Shown: piece by piece, positions 22,331 to 35,510 of the stretch
Position numbering within the stretch: the stretch's first letter is position 1
Layout: each line of letters opens with the position of its first letter
Origin: Megamerina dolium
Lineage: Eukaryota > Arthropoda > Insecta > Diptera > Megamerinidae
DNA length: 64,000 nt
Direction of reading: 5' to 3'
Assembly (NCBI GenBank): GCA_963854835.1
Contig: OY978526.1
Location: 66,378,765 to 66,442,764 of the forward strand
Notes under the pieces: model-generated
Told to the model about the DNA's origin: nothing
Database searches by the model: none
What the model saw: the letters and a program-made list of their open reading frames with translations, nothing else
Program-made: the position numbers and the translations under genes

Positions 22331-24014
22331 TTTTGTAGGGGAGATGCTTGACTTTAACATATGTGTGTTAAAATGCGGAGGTCAAAATTGCTTTTAGATC
22401 TATGGCTTCTTAGGCAAATAAAGATATTTTGAATAATCGACAGTTTCTTTTTTTTTTTTGCTATACGATTTGTCATATTTTTATTCCCTAATTCCACCTA
22501 TCCTAACTTATATTTATGCGCACATAGTTATAAGTCAAATCAAATTTCTAATATACCGCATCTATTGTTTGCAAAGGCATTTGGCGTTGATGGTTTACTT
22601 TTTCAAGCTCGCGCATTCCAACCATTATTGTTGCAAGTTGAACTTGTACCTGCTTTCCTTCTCTATCTCTTTTCTCTATACGTGTCTGTGTATTTTTTAT
22701 ATAGGTTAGTAGGTTTCTATGCGTGCGACTGTGTGCATTCAAAGCTAATATTGATTGCATTGGAAATTCAGTTTTTTATTTTTTCAATAAACACACATAC
22801 AGTTGGCAAAAAAAAAAAAATAGAAAAAATCGAAATACAAAGCAATCAAATTACATCGTGGCAAAGCTGAATGCAATTGAATAAATGCCATGCCCACAAC
22901 ATTCTTGTGCCATATGTATAATAAATGTATATACCTGTATGCGCACATACGTTATTATTGCATTCCCTTCGTGTATAAATTCATTGCGACGCAATCGTTT
23001 TTGTGCTGCTGCTGTTTGATTGTTTTAATTCAATGGCATTTATATTGATTTGTTCTGCGTTGTATGTTTTAAAGTGTGTTATGTATGTTTGGGTGTGTGC
23101 TGTATGTTGAATTATACAGGAATTTATTCAAGCAATTGTTATTGTGGTATATTATACATACATTAATATAAATTTCGGTCAATTTTATTTAATCATCAAC
23201 GTTATCAACATTACTAGCGCTATCATATCCATCATATGTATGTAGCTAGAAATAGAGAGTGCAACATTGTATGTCAATATGTACTTATATTCATAAATTT
23301 ACTTAACCACATGCAAATTGTATATGTAAGTATACATGTGAAGTATACACCACCCGTTCACATTCATTCATCATTTATTTACATGGTGAGAAAATTTCAA
23401 TAATAAATTTTGTAATCAATATTTTCAATAGCATTGATTATTATGAAGTACCATTACTATTACATATTATCTTGATCATGTATCATTCATTACAAGTGTC
23501 TATATGAATGTAAATCTGTATGTGTGCGGATGTGTATTTATTTATGTGGTTCGCTTGAATATTATTATTCGCCCACAGACACACACACACTCACGCACAC
23601 ACACACACACACAAGCATATTAATTAAAATCAATCATATACATGTAAATACATGTAATATAAATTAAAACAAATGGTCTTTCATCATCAAAATCATCATC
23701 GTTACTGAAATCAATGTATACTTAGATTAGGTAGGGTCACGAAAATAAATGGTGAAATATGTTGAGAATAAATATAAAATATAACTTTGAAAATAATACA
23801 AAATTCGGTTGTTTTTAGTTGAGCTCCTTTTCAAAATTTTCAATGCATAATAAATTTAGACAGTATTGAAACTATAGGTTGGTAGTTTTATACAAAACAA
23901 GATAGTCAATTAATTAGTAAATATGATCGCATGGATGGAGTTTCATCTTGATAGCGTTTTATTTTCGTGTTAAAAGTGAGAAAGCAAACATTTGAAAACA
24001 TGCTTTTATGTGGG
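22331..24014. other. AT-rich non-coding stretch with microsatellites
   Basis: No gene seen. A (CA)n run lies at 23577-23613 and poly-A at 22808-22820. Confidence 0.55.
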
Positions 24015-24120
24015 AGATATGTGTGGTTTTCATTCGATTACGCTCATTCTCAAACTTGTATATTCGTTAGTAAACATAAACTTATCTACCAACTTTCAGC
24101 TTGATAACTTTATGTTTTGG
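24015..24120 (-). repeat. Family Z repeat unit
   Basis: GTGTGGTTTTCATTCGATTACGC followed by a TTCAAACTTGTATATTC block. This is the reverse orientation of the AAAACCACGCCTAGC units near 5.8 and 6.4 kb. Confidence 0.4.
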
Positions 24121-24150
24121 GGGTAAAAAGTGAAAAAATCCATACATAAT

Positions 24151-24640
24151 TACTTACTTATTTTAATGGCCGAAAATCGATTTAAACCGAATCTAGCATG
24201 CTTTGCCAGCCACCTTCGCTAGTTGGCGCCAGTTAAAAACTCCAAGCGTTGACATGTAGGGTAGGACTGCCTCTTCTTCGTCTTCCACCAGCGGGTTCCG
24301 AATATAACACCTTCTTAGCCGGAGCGTGTCCTTCCATTCGCTTAACCTGACCTAGCCAGCACTGTCGCTTTACTGTCACTGTCGTTCAAGCGTCGGTGCC
24401 ATATGTAAGGACAGGCATGATGAGAGACTACTATAGTGTGGTTTTTGTTTCTCAAGAGAGGGTCCGACTTCTCAATTCCTTACTTAGCCCAATGATAGAT
24501 AGATGAAATCCTTCACTACGTCAACAATCTAACAACAGCGTAGCTATCACCAGCGACATTCTGTCCAAGACACCGAGACTCATTGTTTGTTGACACTAGG
24601 TAGTTCGTCTTGCCTTTGTTCAACGTAAGACCCTTTCCTT
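24151..24640 (-). mobile_element. RTE-like LINE, decayed 3' fragment, copy 3
   Basis: Matches the 3' part of the 6.6-10.0 kb LINE in the same orientation: ACTTACTTATTTTAATGGCC tail, GCGGGTTCCGAATATAAC, GACAGGCATGATGAGAGAC, then TTGTTTGTTGACACTAGGTAG. Several internal deletions and many substitutions make it the oldest of the three copies. No open frame of note. Confidence 0.8.
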
Positions 24641-27600
24641 TTGTAGAAAAATTCACTATCCGCTGATTTAATAAATAAAATGCCAACACATGAACTACTG
24701 AACTATGAGACAGTCTAATGTATAGCAAGTCATCATTTTTAATGAAACGATTTATATAACTGAATTTAATTTAAAATGAATTCGAATACATATCGGAAGT
24801 TATTTGCAGTGATGATACAATACTATCGAATTTTGATTTGTTTAAGTTCTCAAAGTACTCTGTTAGAACGTTATATATCTTTTTGGGAAGGAATAGATTG
24901 GCTGCGATTGGACTATACCTGAAAGTAATATTAGGAATTGAGGTGAAAGGTCTTCACAACAAATTTGCAATAATCACTTGTAACAACTTTGTGATCATTA
25001 CTCGTAGCTGTGTTAGGTGAAATCTCGTAGAATAAATAAAGTAAATATTTAAGTTGCAACCTGAACAAATTAAACAAATATTTTTCTCTGTTGATTAAAT
25101 TTAAGTTTTTGTTTGCTTCATTAAATGATGTTACATTTATGAACTGTGAGCATTGAACATTTACATATATGCCGCAATTTTTAGAATTATTTAGTCAATA
25201 AGTTTTTTCATACATATAATTTTTATGATGCAACCTCTAATACCGTAACTGTATTTTATTGGTTTAATGACAATTTATGTTAATTGTTAGAGCCATGTCG
25301 GGTGTGAATATGAACGTATTCAGGCATCTTCCGACTAATGAGTCAGACTGTCATGAATTTATTTAAGCAATCACTTGAACTGTCGACTCATCCAAATAAT
25401 ATTACTCAGAACCTGTTTACGGCACTTCAAGTTATGGATTTTTCAAGAAGAAGAAGATTATCGCCATTTTTTGAGACATAGTTCAAAGTTTTCAGATCAC
25501 GTTGAAACATTCAAAAATTAAGTTTTGAACCATATCATTAACTGTAGCAATTGTGCTATGAACACTTTTTAAAAAATATGCAACAGCGCATCGATCATTA
25601 GTAAAAATATCATAAAAACAATAACAATGTTTGTTTGAGAGACTTTGATTGATGCGACTTTTTAAGCAAGTGTTTTCTAAAAACTAAAATACAACCAGCC
25701 AAATAGAAAAGTTGTTCCTATATTAACCACATTTACGAATTTAGAAAATAGTGTGATTTTGGATGATTTTATCTACTCGATTTTGGCTTATTTTCTTTAT
25801 CTATTTCACTGTTTTTTTACTATAGTTCAAAATATTGAAAAATACTTTAGTTGTTTAATAAAGAACTTGAGGATGAAGTAGTAGAAGAACAAATACTACA
25901 TATAATGAAAAATGATGTGAACAAACTTGTAAAAAGTTTCAAGCAGGAAAACAGATGCATGAAGTTTACCAAAAACAAAAAAAGGAGGAAAGTAAAAATA
26001 AAATCAAATAAAAACAATATTAAATAAAATATAAATGGAATTGTAAAACTTTGCAGACAATGAAATTAATGGGTATGAAATTTAAATATGTATTAGAAAT
26101 GGTAAAGGAGACTGAGTTTTAGAAAGAGACAGTACATGGACAGTAAATAAAAATTATGACAAATATATTTGCAATATACGAAGCGAATACAACACATATG
26201 TGAATGAAAGTAAAATACAGCATTCTATTATATTATCTATTATGCTATTATATTATTTATATTATCTTTATGAAAGTAGAAGAAGAAAATTTTACAAGGA
26301 CTGACATGAGAACTAGTCTAGACTAGAACTATGTTGATTATATGCATTGACAATGAAAGAAAAATTAAATTAAATTTTATAAAAGCAGAAGCTAAGATAT
26401 TTTAATCAAAAATACGCTAATGTCAACCAAAGAAATATAAAATATATAATATAAATATTGTAAAGAAATGAAAAGCATCACAAATAATGCAAAGTCGCAC
26501 ATACAACCTAAGAGTAGTCAAGGTCTTTTTCAAAATAAAATACTATTGATTTGTATTTATTTATATACATTTGCATGACTGCTTTCTTTAAAAGCAAATC
26601 CTATTGATTTGCATTTAACTATTTATGCTTGTACTATGATGACTACTTTAAATAAGTGAATTATGATAAGAATATATGTAGCTAAGTGAACAATCGTATA
26701 ATATGATTGTATTATGAATGAAGATGCTTGAAGCACAAGTTATTTCATTAAAAGTTCTTAGAGTAGATGAAAGCTTGGATTTATCAAATATTTGATTCAA
26801 ATTTTAATAGAATTTGGGTAAATGTAGGATTCCAAATGCGCAAGAATATACTTATTGTAGAATTGATGGCACATTCTTTAGGTAATACAAATTATTAAAT
26901 TATTAAATTATTTTTATTTATGTATTAAATACGTATAAATTTCTATTACAAAGTTTCTAAATAAATTAAAGTAAAACTTCACACTGCTGGAATTGAATTT
27001 CTACGTCGATCCATTACGTTTATATTTAATAAAATTATGGGTTTCAAAAGTTTCTTCGATAACTCGATGATTGTTAAAATAGCGAATTCTTTCGTATATA
27101 TAATATTTGCATGAACTAGAAAATTGTCCTTAGGAGATGTACGATATAGTATTAAAATTCAATATATTTCAAGATAAATTATCCATTTATTCCTCTATAA
27201 AACATTCATACCAAAAATATTGCATTTTTATTAACTACGACACACTGTGTGTACGTGTAAAAAGAAATACAAGAGATCATAAATCATTTATAAAATTATT
27301 CAACTTGGAAGAAGTTACAAAGAAGAGATGGATTACAATATATCGTTTGATAGACATAAGTAATGCGAGTGTAACAAAAATCTATAAAAGAAAATTCAAG
27401 AAATAAAAATATGTATATATCAAAATACTTCTACAATTTGTATTATCTATATATGGTACTAAAGGGTGGTTTTTTTTAGGATGATCAAACTTTCTATAAT
27501 GATAATTGTTATTTCATAAAAGTTAGATTCAAACACTTTGTTTGTTATTACTGTTAACTCAGTATTGGAAAATTAGCATGATAAAATCGATGCCGCAATA

Positions 27601-27983
27601 ACGTTAATAACTTGTGGAATTTCAATATCAAAACCATTGTGCTGTTCTTCACACTTATGTTCAAAAGTGGTCCGACCGACTCATACACATGGTGCTCACT
27701 ATATAAATTCTTTAGACTTAGTCAAACTGCCGTTTTCCTGTATATATTTTCAAAGATTAATTGTAGTAAAATGATGTCAATTTATTCTTAATATTTTATT
27801 TCAATTTAAACTTACAAAAATTACCCTTTATATAAAGTAAAATTTGCCCAATTCATTTATCACACCTTCATCATCTTGTGCAATCAATAAATTTAACCAA
27901 CAGCAAATATTAACATCAATAAGTCATTTATAGAAATCATCATCATTGAGCAATTTTCAACATCATAAGGAAGATGCTATATA
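24641..27983. other. AT-rich non-coding stretch, no gene seen
   Basis: Short chance frames only. Near 27462 the sequence AAAGGGTGGTTTTTTTTAGG resembles a mariner terminal repeat, but no partner end was found. Confidence 0.55.
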
Positions 27984-28446
27984 CAGGGAGGGCCAATTAA
28001 AGTTTGGAATTGGAGTCGGCTATAAAGAAGCTAATGAATATTTTTCAAAGTCACGAGTTTATTAGGAAGATTTGATTTTTCCAAAAAAGAATGAAACAAA
28101 ACATCGTTCAAACGACTGAAATGGCTAACTTTACAGTATTTTCGATTGTTTGGGCTTCAATCTCGTGTTTTTCGGCCTGAGTCGTCTCTGGATGATTCGC
28201 GTTACAATTATAGTTAAAGTCTCTGCATAAAACATAATCCAATGGGGTTAAGCCACAGTTCCGAGGTGTCCAATTGACATCCGGATTTCGGCTGAGTATT
28301 CGTTTTGCAAAGACATTGTGCAAAAGATCGATGGTTACATCGACTGTGTGGCTTGTGGTTTTCTTATAAACTCATGATTTTGAAAAAAAATTCATTAGCT
28401 TTTCGTATCGCCAATTTTAATTTGAAACTCTGAATGGTTCACCCTG
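27984..28446 (-). mobile_element. Internally deleted mariner-like element
   Basis: The left end CAGGGAGGGCCAATTAAAG and the right end (read inward) CAGGGTGAACCATTCAGAG form diverged inverted repeats, each flanked by TA. At 463 bp it keeps only the 3' part of the transposase gene. Confidence 0.7.
28108..28323 (-). pseudogene. Mariner transposase C-terminal remnant
   Basis: The minus strand reads NPDVNWTPRNCGLTPLDYVL and then HPETTQAEKHEIEAQT, matching the (N)WPPRSCDLTPLDYFLWG third-aspartate region and the helix after it. The final aspartate (PLDY) is kept. The first two catalytic residues lie in the deleted part. Non-functional. Confidence 0.7.
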
Positions 28447-28448
28447 TA

Positions 28449-29284
28449 TAAATATTGTATGAATGTACATACTATGGAGTATATAACTACAATATATGTA
28501 AGAGTATTATACATAGTTATATGTACATATGTACAAACAAAGTGCTGCTCAATTTCAATAAAAAAAAAAAAATCTGGCGAGTCACTGAGCCATAATGGTC
28601 CATGAAAAGGCAGCGATATAAATGAATATATATGTACATTTGTATATACCGCGAGCTATATTTTTGGACAAATATTTACATTCGCATTGGTGCCTTTATG
28701 TATATTTATACACATTTATATTATATTTACATTCACATATCAAAGAAACATTGAAGGAATATGAAATGTGCGCGATAATTTCGGTGTGCAATGGAGAGTA
28801 AACAAATGTAATATGCCGATGCTATGTGTTTATCTTAAATATAATAATTTTTAATAATAATTTTGTTTACTATAATTATTGTTGCTATTTTCAGTTCATT
28901 CACACATATCTATCAATCGATTATCACGTTGAGATAATCGTCTAGTACTTTTCTACTCACAATAGTCTATCAAAACATTGAAATGCTTTTAACAATAGTT
29001 TAGTACTCTCAATTAGACGTTCGTTAGTGCAATATATTATTTGAATTGGAATTGCGTAAAAATTCTCATACGAAGTTTATCAAGATCAGTCAAGGTCATA
29101 AAATAAAAAAAGTGAAAAAGTTAACTCTTACTGGCACGGTTAATCTATTCTGGTATGTTTACAATTGTTACCACAATTACAATTGAATTGTTATTCTATT
29201 CCTATTACCATTACAAAAATTGTTACCTTTCAATAAAATCGTAATTTTTTTATTTACAATTGCAGCATACTTTTAGGCACGTAC
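28449..29284. other. AT-rich non-coding stretch, no gene seen
   Basis: No recognisable feature apart from a poly-A run at 28559-28572. Confidence 0.6.
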
Positions 29285-29296
29285 TTTGATGTCAGC
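29285..29296. repeat. 12-bp direct repeat bracketing SINE 5 and DINE-like copy B (left)
   Basis: TTTGATGTCAGC here is repeated exactly at 31322-31333, on the far side of the DINE-like element. Confidence 0.75.
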
Positions 29297-29667
29297 CGTA
29301 GCTGGTGCCGTTGATGTGTGCCGTAGCTCAGTGGTTAGTGTGTTCGCCTTCTGATCTGTAGGTCGTGGTTCAATCCCCGGCTCATGCATAACAAATTTAA
29401 TATCGAAAAGATTTTTCTTTCGAACGGTACCCACCTGTCGGCAAGCAATTGGCAATTCTTCCGACAGTAACAACTTGCCATGAAAAAGCTTCTAAAAGAA
29501 CTCTGTGACAAAGCTCCGAAAAAGTGATGTCACAAGTGTTCTGCCGTTCGGAACCGTCTAAAATAAGTAGGTCCCTACTAATACTGTCCAAAATTTAAGA
29601 CGCACAACAGTAATGGAAGAGAAGCTTGGCCAATGAGCCCTTTGGGGCTTTAAGTGCCACATATTTA
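29297..29667 (+). mobile_element. tRNA-derived SINE, copy 5
   Basis: Intact head with A box TAGCTCAGTGG and B box GGTTCAATCCC, and the full body ending AAGTGCCACATAT. The DINE-like copy B begins directly at its tail. The left flank is half of a 12-bp duplication whose other half lies beyond copy B. About 20 bp before the usual head (CGTAGCTGGTGCCGTTGATG) are unexplained and may be a 5' extension. Confidence 0.8.
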
Positions 29668-31310
29668 TTATACCCTGCATAATGCAATATGCATGGTATA
29701 TTCATTTCGGTCAGATGTTTGTGTCCACTTGAAGGAATCTCCGGAGATATAGACATAGATATATATTCGTGATCAGCGTCGATTAAATTTTCGATTTAAC
29801 GATGTCCGTCCGTCCGTCCGTCCACCTGTCACCTGGCTGGTTCGCACGATAACTTGAGTAAATATCGAGCTATTTCGACGAAATTTGGCATAAGTAACCT
29901 ATGATCCAAGGGTACGGAGGGGATTGATATTGGGCATGATCGGTCAATAACCACGCCCACACCAAGCATTCAAAGCGACTAACCTCGAAAATTTCAAAAT
30001 CTTTAACTTGCTATAACTCACATAATATACCACTTGGGACAACAATATTTTGCACATAGAGTTATATTATACTACTATATAAACTCGCCAAAAATGGGTG
30101 AGCCACGCCTACTTTTTAGCGTAGCTCTCATACAAAGTGTCTGTACTTCTTTTAAATTGAAACAGCTGTAACTTCTCAATCTTCTGTCCAGAATAACCAT
30201 AATTGACACTTAGATTAACATGGTAGTCGGAAATAATATGGCAGAAAATCAGTGTGCCACGCTCACTTATTTTTGGGTCTGCCATACAAAGTTGCGGAAA
30301 TTAAAAAAAATGTTACCGGTTATAACTTGCAAACTATTCAGCGTAGAATAACGAGATTTAAGGTGTAGTAGTGTAGTAGTATTGTACGAGCAACTAGGCT
30401 CACAGAAAATGGGCGTACCACGCCCACTGTTTATCGTAGCCCCCATACAAATTTTAAATTGAAACAGCTGTAACTTCTACAATCTTCTGTCTAGAATAAC
30501 CATAATTGACACTTAAATTAATATCGTAGCCGGTAATAATCTGGCAGAAAATCAGTGTGCCACGCCCACTCCTTCATAGGTCTCCCATACAAAGTCGAGG
30601 GAATTAAACTAAAACATTTAAACTTACAAACCATTTAGCGTAGGACAGCGAGATTTAAGGTATGGATAAGCATTGTACGAGCAAGTAGGCTCATAGGAAA
30701 TGGGCGCGCCATGCCCACTGTTTATTGCAGCCCCCATACAAAATGACTGAAATTCTTTTAAATTTAAACAGCTGTAACTTCGGCAATCTTCTGCCTAGAA
30801 TAACCATAATTGACACTTAAATTAATATCGTAGTCGGTAATAATCTGGCAAAAAATCAGTGTGCCACTCCCACTCCTTCATAGGTCTCCCATACAAAGTC
30901 GAGGGAATTAAACTAAAATTTTAAGCTCCATAACTTACAAACCATTTAGCGTAGGACAACCAAATTTAAGGTGTGGATTGATATTGAAAAATTAATTAGA
31001 TATACCAGAAAGAGATACGTCACGCCCACTTTTTATATATCTTCCGTATACAGTCTCGGATTTATCTTAAATATTAAAATACCCATAACTTACTAATTAA
31101 TACGCCTAGGTCAACCCATTGCAACCTATGTAGTTTAGTATTATAGGCAGAAATTGATCCTCCAAAATTGGTGAGGTACGCCTGCTTCTTAATGTAGGTC
31201 CTATACAAAGTAGTGGAAGAAAAGGATGGATATACGAGCAAACTTTATATATATATCTCTACATATGCAGGGTATAATTTGGTCGGCCCCAGCCGACTGT
31301 AAGGTGATTT
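29668..31310 (+). mobile_element. DINE-like element, copy B
   Basis: Same blocks as copy A. The left end is TTATACCCTGCATA, the (CCGT)n run is short (about four units near 29805), and the core has CCACGCCCAC boxes at about 150-bp spacing. The inverted TATGCAGGGTATA is followed by the hairpin GTCGGC-CCCA-GCCGAC near 31280-31301 and a T-rich tail. Inserted in the SINE tail. Confidence 0.8.
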
Positions 31311-31321
31311 TTTTTTTTTAT

Positions 31322-31333
31322 TTTGATGTCAGC
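31322..31333. repeat. 12-bp direct repeat bracketing SINE 5 and DINE-like copy B (right)
   Basis: TTTGATGTCAGC, identical to 29285-29296. Confidence 0.75.
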
Positions 31334-32713
31334 AAATAAACAAAATGTACATAGGTATATGGTATTTTTATTTAATTGCAATGTGAAAAGAAATGAACAA
31401 GGTAAGCATTTTCCTTATTCCAAAGTTGGCAGAATGCGGGTTATGTATAGTTAATCATAATCAAATTTCGTTTGTAATAAAATGAAAAATTTGCCATAAA
31501 TATCAAGAAATAAAGGATGGAATAATCGCGAGAATGTGAGTTGAAGACTACATATATTGTGGAACTTCTGCCGATTTGATTTGTTGTCATTTTGTAAGCC
31601 ATTTAAATTTCTACAAGCTTAAAAATAAAAAAATATAATGACTAGGTTTTAGTTAGGTTAAAATATAACCGCTAAAAATTTAAACACATTTTCTTGTTGA
31701 TAAATTCGATGACTGTTTAATGGAAAGCGACATATATGCTTAAGCGCACTTAGTGCAGATTTTAGGTCGAACATTTCATATTGTTAATTCAAGTACAATT
31801 CTCGCAGAGGGTTTAAAAAAATATAGCATATTGAACGCGCAACAATATATTATGTTCTTAGAAGGCAATGTGCGTGATCGTGTACAATTTATGGTGAGGT
31901 CTGAGCTATTCCTGTGAAAGCCATTTCAAGTCAACTTACCGTTCATCGTATGCATTGTTTGATCGATATGCTATATTGACTGATGGTGTCCTCAGTTGAC
32001 TGTATGCCTTTGTTGTAGCAACTACAGAAGACAAAATTGAAGAACAAGGCAGATTAAGGAGTTGCGAAAAATATTTTTGAGTTTGATATCGTAGATAATA
32101 ATTTTGAGAAAAGAGAAGCGTGTGCGACAAATTCATTTGGACGAAAGTGATAAAATAATGCATTTTCGCCAATGTAAAGCAAATGAAGAAATATGAGGCA
32201 GCAGGGTTCCAAAGAACCTATCCGAAGTACTTTTTTCGTCTTGTTGTGCATTTTAAATTTATAAAATACTAAAAGCATAAGCATAATTTATTTTAGATTC
32301 TTAAGGAGTCAAATTTTATTGAGTTTGCCTGAATTTTTCGCACAATACCTGCATAATTACGTAGTGATTTAACTGAAAATAGGTATATATAGTGATTTTC
32401 CAAATAAAGAGGAAGAAACTTGATATATCCAATGCTATAGTACAGTCTAAAAATGGCTAAAATTAGATAAAAACTCATGCCTAATTTTCATACAAAAGTG
32501 TATTCTAAACTATACGATACATTTTGCAGCAATATATAAAGCTAGAGGCACAAAAGATTTCAATTAAACATTTTTTAAATATTTCTCAATATTCGTAAAT
32601 TCCAAAAATGAAATATTGAAAATAGTAGTCAAACTATAAAACAACAAATCAGCTGAAATGTGTTAATCTACCAACACCTTTCCAACTCTTCTCACCTCAT
32701 TTGTTGACGGTCG

Positions 32714-32748
<35 letters not shown>

Positions 32749-34110
32749 GCAGAAAATATTTTACACGTTAATGTTTGTTGCTGTTGTTGTTGTTGTTCTC
32801 ATTGTAAAATTTTACCGCAGTTTACGTAAATGTCTAAGTTCATTAAAAGTTTTTTGTACACGAGCATGTACACATGTACCTATGTAGTGTCTATGTAAGA
32901 GGAAATGTATTTTTGGGAGTATCTATGTGTGTGTGTGTGTGTATAGAAACGTGTATGTAGTATAAAATATGCGCGACACAATATAATTTAATAATAAAAT
33001 TGTTAAACATTTTCGAAATGGAGAAAGTTTTTCAACTACAACCTCACTGATCTGGCTGGTTTGTTTGGTTGACTGGTTGGCTTCTCTGTCAGTCTGCCAT
33101 AAAGTTGTATATTGTTTTGGACGAAGAAATGAAATAAAACGATAACTTTAAAGGATAATTTATGCACAATTATGCCATTAATCAAAGAAAAAGAAATAAA
33201 AAAAATTAACGAGCAATAGAATAGTATGTATTTCATGGACTATACGTACTCGTATATTTCACAACGTAGTGAGTGTGAGTAAAGAACGACAGGCTGCAAA
33301 AACAGAAAACAGGCAAAACTAAGTTGGTATTGCTTGTTAATGTGAAATTGTTTAAATTGCCTTATGTTGGATGGTGTTTTAGTTAGTGTTTTCTTCTTCT
33401 TCTTCTTCTTCTTCTTCTTCTTTGCTTGAATGATTGTCTTTTGTTCTTTTACATATACAATACATAAGTATAAAAGCAAATATATGTATGTAGAATTTTG
33501 TACTAAAATTCACTGTTTGCCTTCAGTTCAATGCTGTCATTTCATTGCCAGTCCATTGGTTTAGGATGCGTTCGCGTGTAGAAAGGTATTGTGGTGTATG
33601 CTGTATGCTTGTCAAGCAATTATTGCTGTCAACTTGTATTAAGACATGGTGGTACATAGTTGGTTTGATAAATCTATTTCTTGTTATTGTGGTTAATGTA
33701 TACTTAACAAGGTATCATCAGCTGTTTAATTTGACATTCAAACGTAGTTCTGTTTGATGTTACCGGATGGTAACTGTTAGCTGGTAGCTGATAACATTGT
33801 ATGAATGTACGTGTCAAAATTGAAGGCCGTTATTGTTGTTACAAATACCAACTAATTACATTACATACCGGGAATTTTCCCTTTTGATTTTGTTTTTGAA
33901 AGAATTTCATTTTCGATGTGAAAACATTCGTAATAACTATTTATTTAATTGAATGCTTTCGTATAAGAGGAGGCATCCAATTTGTTGTGACTCACTGTCA
34001 ATTAATTAAAGTCTTTGGTTTCAAAAAGAAGAATTTCGTATGGTGACTACATTTTTTTTTTTTTGAGATTCTTCAAAAATTAAAAAATTTAAAAAAAAAA
34101 TAATAAAAAT
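31334..34110. other. AT-rich non-coding stretch with microsatellites
   Basis: No gene seen. (TG)n at 32716-32744 and 32929-32942, (TTG)n near 32779-32797, (TTC)n at 33391-33422. A family Z unit lies near 32450-32520 (AAATGGCTAAAATTAGATAA, then ACTCATGCCTAATTTTCATA). Confidence 0.6.
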
Positions 34111-34230
34111 TCTAAACAAATTTGACTATTTTTGCTTGAAAGATGCACTTTTTGTATGGGGACTATGGTTAATCTTGAACAGAATGTCTTAAAATTACGT
34201 GTAACGTGCTGTTTTGGTGGAAAAATTATA
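34111..34230. repeat. Degenerate tandem repeat array (family X), left of mariner copy 1
   Basis: Blocks TTTTTGTATGGGGACTATGG, then GAATGTCTTAAAATTACGTG, then GTTTTGGTGGAAAAATTA. The same block order repeats at 35511-36110 and 57590-58640. Confidence 0.5.
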
Positions 34231-35510
34231 TCAGGTGTAGTAAAAATAAATCCATTATGTTTCCAATAGATGGCTTTATTAATCTTTATCTCGCGTTGTA
34301 TAAGTGCGATCGGGTTATGGTAGATGGCGTTAGAAAGATAGGATTTCGTACTAAATAAACTTTTTATTCAGTTTTGTGATTGTTTGACTCAGTATTCGTT
34401 GAGCACGCGTCAAATATGGCCAGCAGTAAAGACAAAATACGCCATATTTTACAGCTTTTCTTCGATAAAGGCGAAACCGCAAGCCAGACGGCTGAAAATG
34501 TGAATAGTGTTTATGGTCCTGATTCTATAACAGCCAATAACGTGCAATGTTGGTTTCGTCGATTCCGTTCCGTTAATTTTGATGTCAATTAATAATTTTG
34601 ATGCACCACGCTCTGGAAGGCCAATCGTCGAAAATATCGATAAAATAATGGAAATCGTCGAGTCTGATCGTCATGTAAGCACTGTTTCTATTGCCCAGGG
34701 ACTAAACCGTAAAAAAACCGTTTGGAACTATTTAAATAAGGCTGGATACAAAAAGAAGATCGATGTATGGGTACCACACGAGCTAACGGAATAAAAGCTC
34801 ATGAACCGAATTTCTATCTGCGAATCGCTGCTGAATCGCAACAAAATCGATCCATTTCTGAAGCGGATGGTTACTGGTGATGAAAAATGGGTCACTTACG
34901 ACAACATCAAGCGAAAAAGGTCGTGGTTGAATTACGATGAGCAAATGGTGTCCAAGGCAGGATTGACGGTCAGGAAGGTTTTGCTATGTGTTTGGTAGGA
35001 TTGGCAGGGAATCATCTACTATGAGCTGCTCCCCTACGGCCAAACTCTTAATTCGGACCTATACTGTCAACAATTGGACCAACTGAAGGAAAAAATCGCC
35101 CAGAAGCGGCCAGCTCTGGCCAATAGGAGAGGAATTGTGCTCCATCAGGATAACACCAGGCCACACACATCGATAGTGATTCGCCAGAAGCTCCGGGAGC
35201 TTGGTTGGGAGGTTCTTATGCATCCACCTTATAGTCCGGACCTGGCACTAAGTGATTACTACCTGTTCCTGTCTATGGCGAATGATTTTGCAGGAAATAC
35301 ATTCGCCTCAAGAGAAGCTTGTGAAAATCGACTGTCCCAGCTTTTTGCCAATAGCGACGAGGGTTTCTATGAGCGTGGCATTATGAAATTACCTTTAAAA
35401 TGGCAACAAGTTATCGAACAAAACGGTACATAAATCGGATTATTTCAACTATGCTACATAAAACCTTCAATTTAATGCAAAAATGATGGATTTCTTTTTA
35501 CTAGACCTTA
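34231..35510 (+). mobile_element. Mariner element, copy 1 (1280 bp, near full length)
   Basis: The left end is TCAGGTGTAGTAAAAATAAA and the right end, read inward, is TAAGGTCTAGTAAAAAGAAA. Both are flanked by TA (34229-34230 and 35511-35512). Length and one transposase gene fit mariner. It sits inside a family X array, whose blocks resume on the far side. Confidence 0.9.
34416..35433 (+). pseudogene. Mariner transposase, one frameshift and two internal stops
   Basis: Starts MASSKDKIRHILQLFFDKGE with the N-terminal helix-turn-helix (TAENVNSVYGPDSITANNVQ, then WFRRFRS). All three catalytic aspartates survive: TGDEKWV, HQDNTRPHTS and LSDYYLF. The last two are separated by 34 residues, the D,D34D spacing that defines mariner. 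Three lesions break it. A net 10-bp local duplication of a TAATTTTGATG segment near 34575-34600 shifts the frame. A TAA follows VPHELTE near 34792. A TGG-to-TAG change follows LLCVW near 34996. A full-length mariner transposase has about 345 residues. The subfamily is not determined. Confidence 0.9.

Noticed and set aside
22650..22712. Recursive splice site TATATAG|GTTAGT
   Set aside because: The pyrimidine tract is acceptable, but GTTAGT is a poor donor for a ratchet site.
31395..31402. Recursive splice site AAG|GTAAGC
   Set aside because: No pyrimidine tract or branch-like sequence upstream.
33240..33479. Lysine-rich ORF on the minus strand
   Set aside because: It is the translation of a (TTC)n microsatellite.
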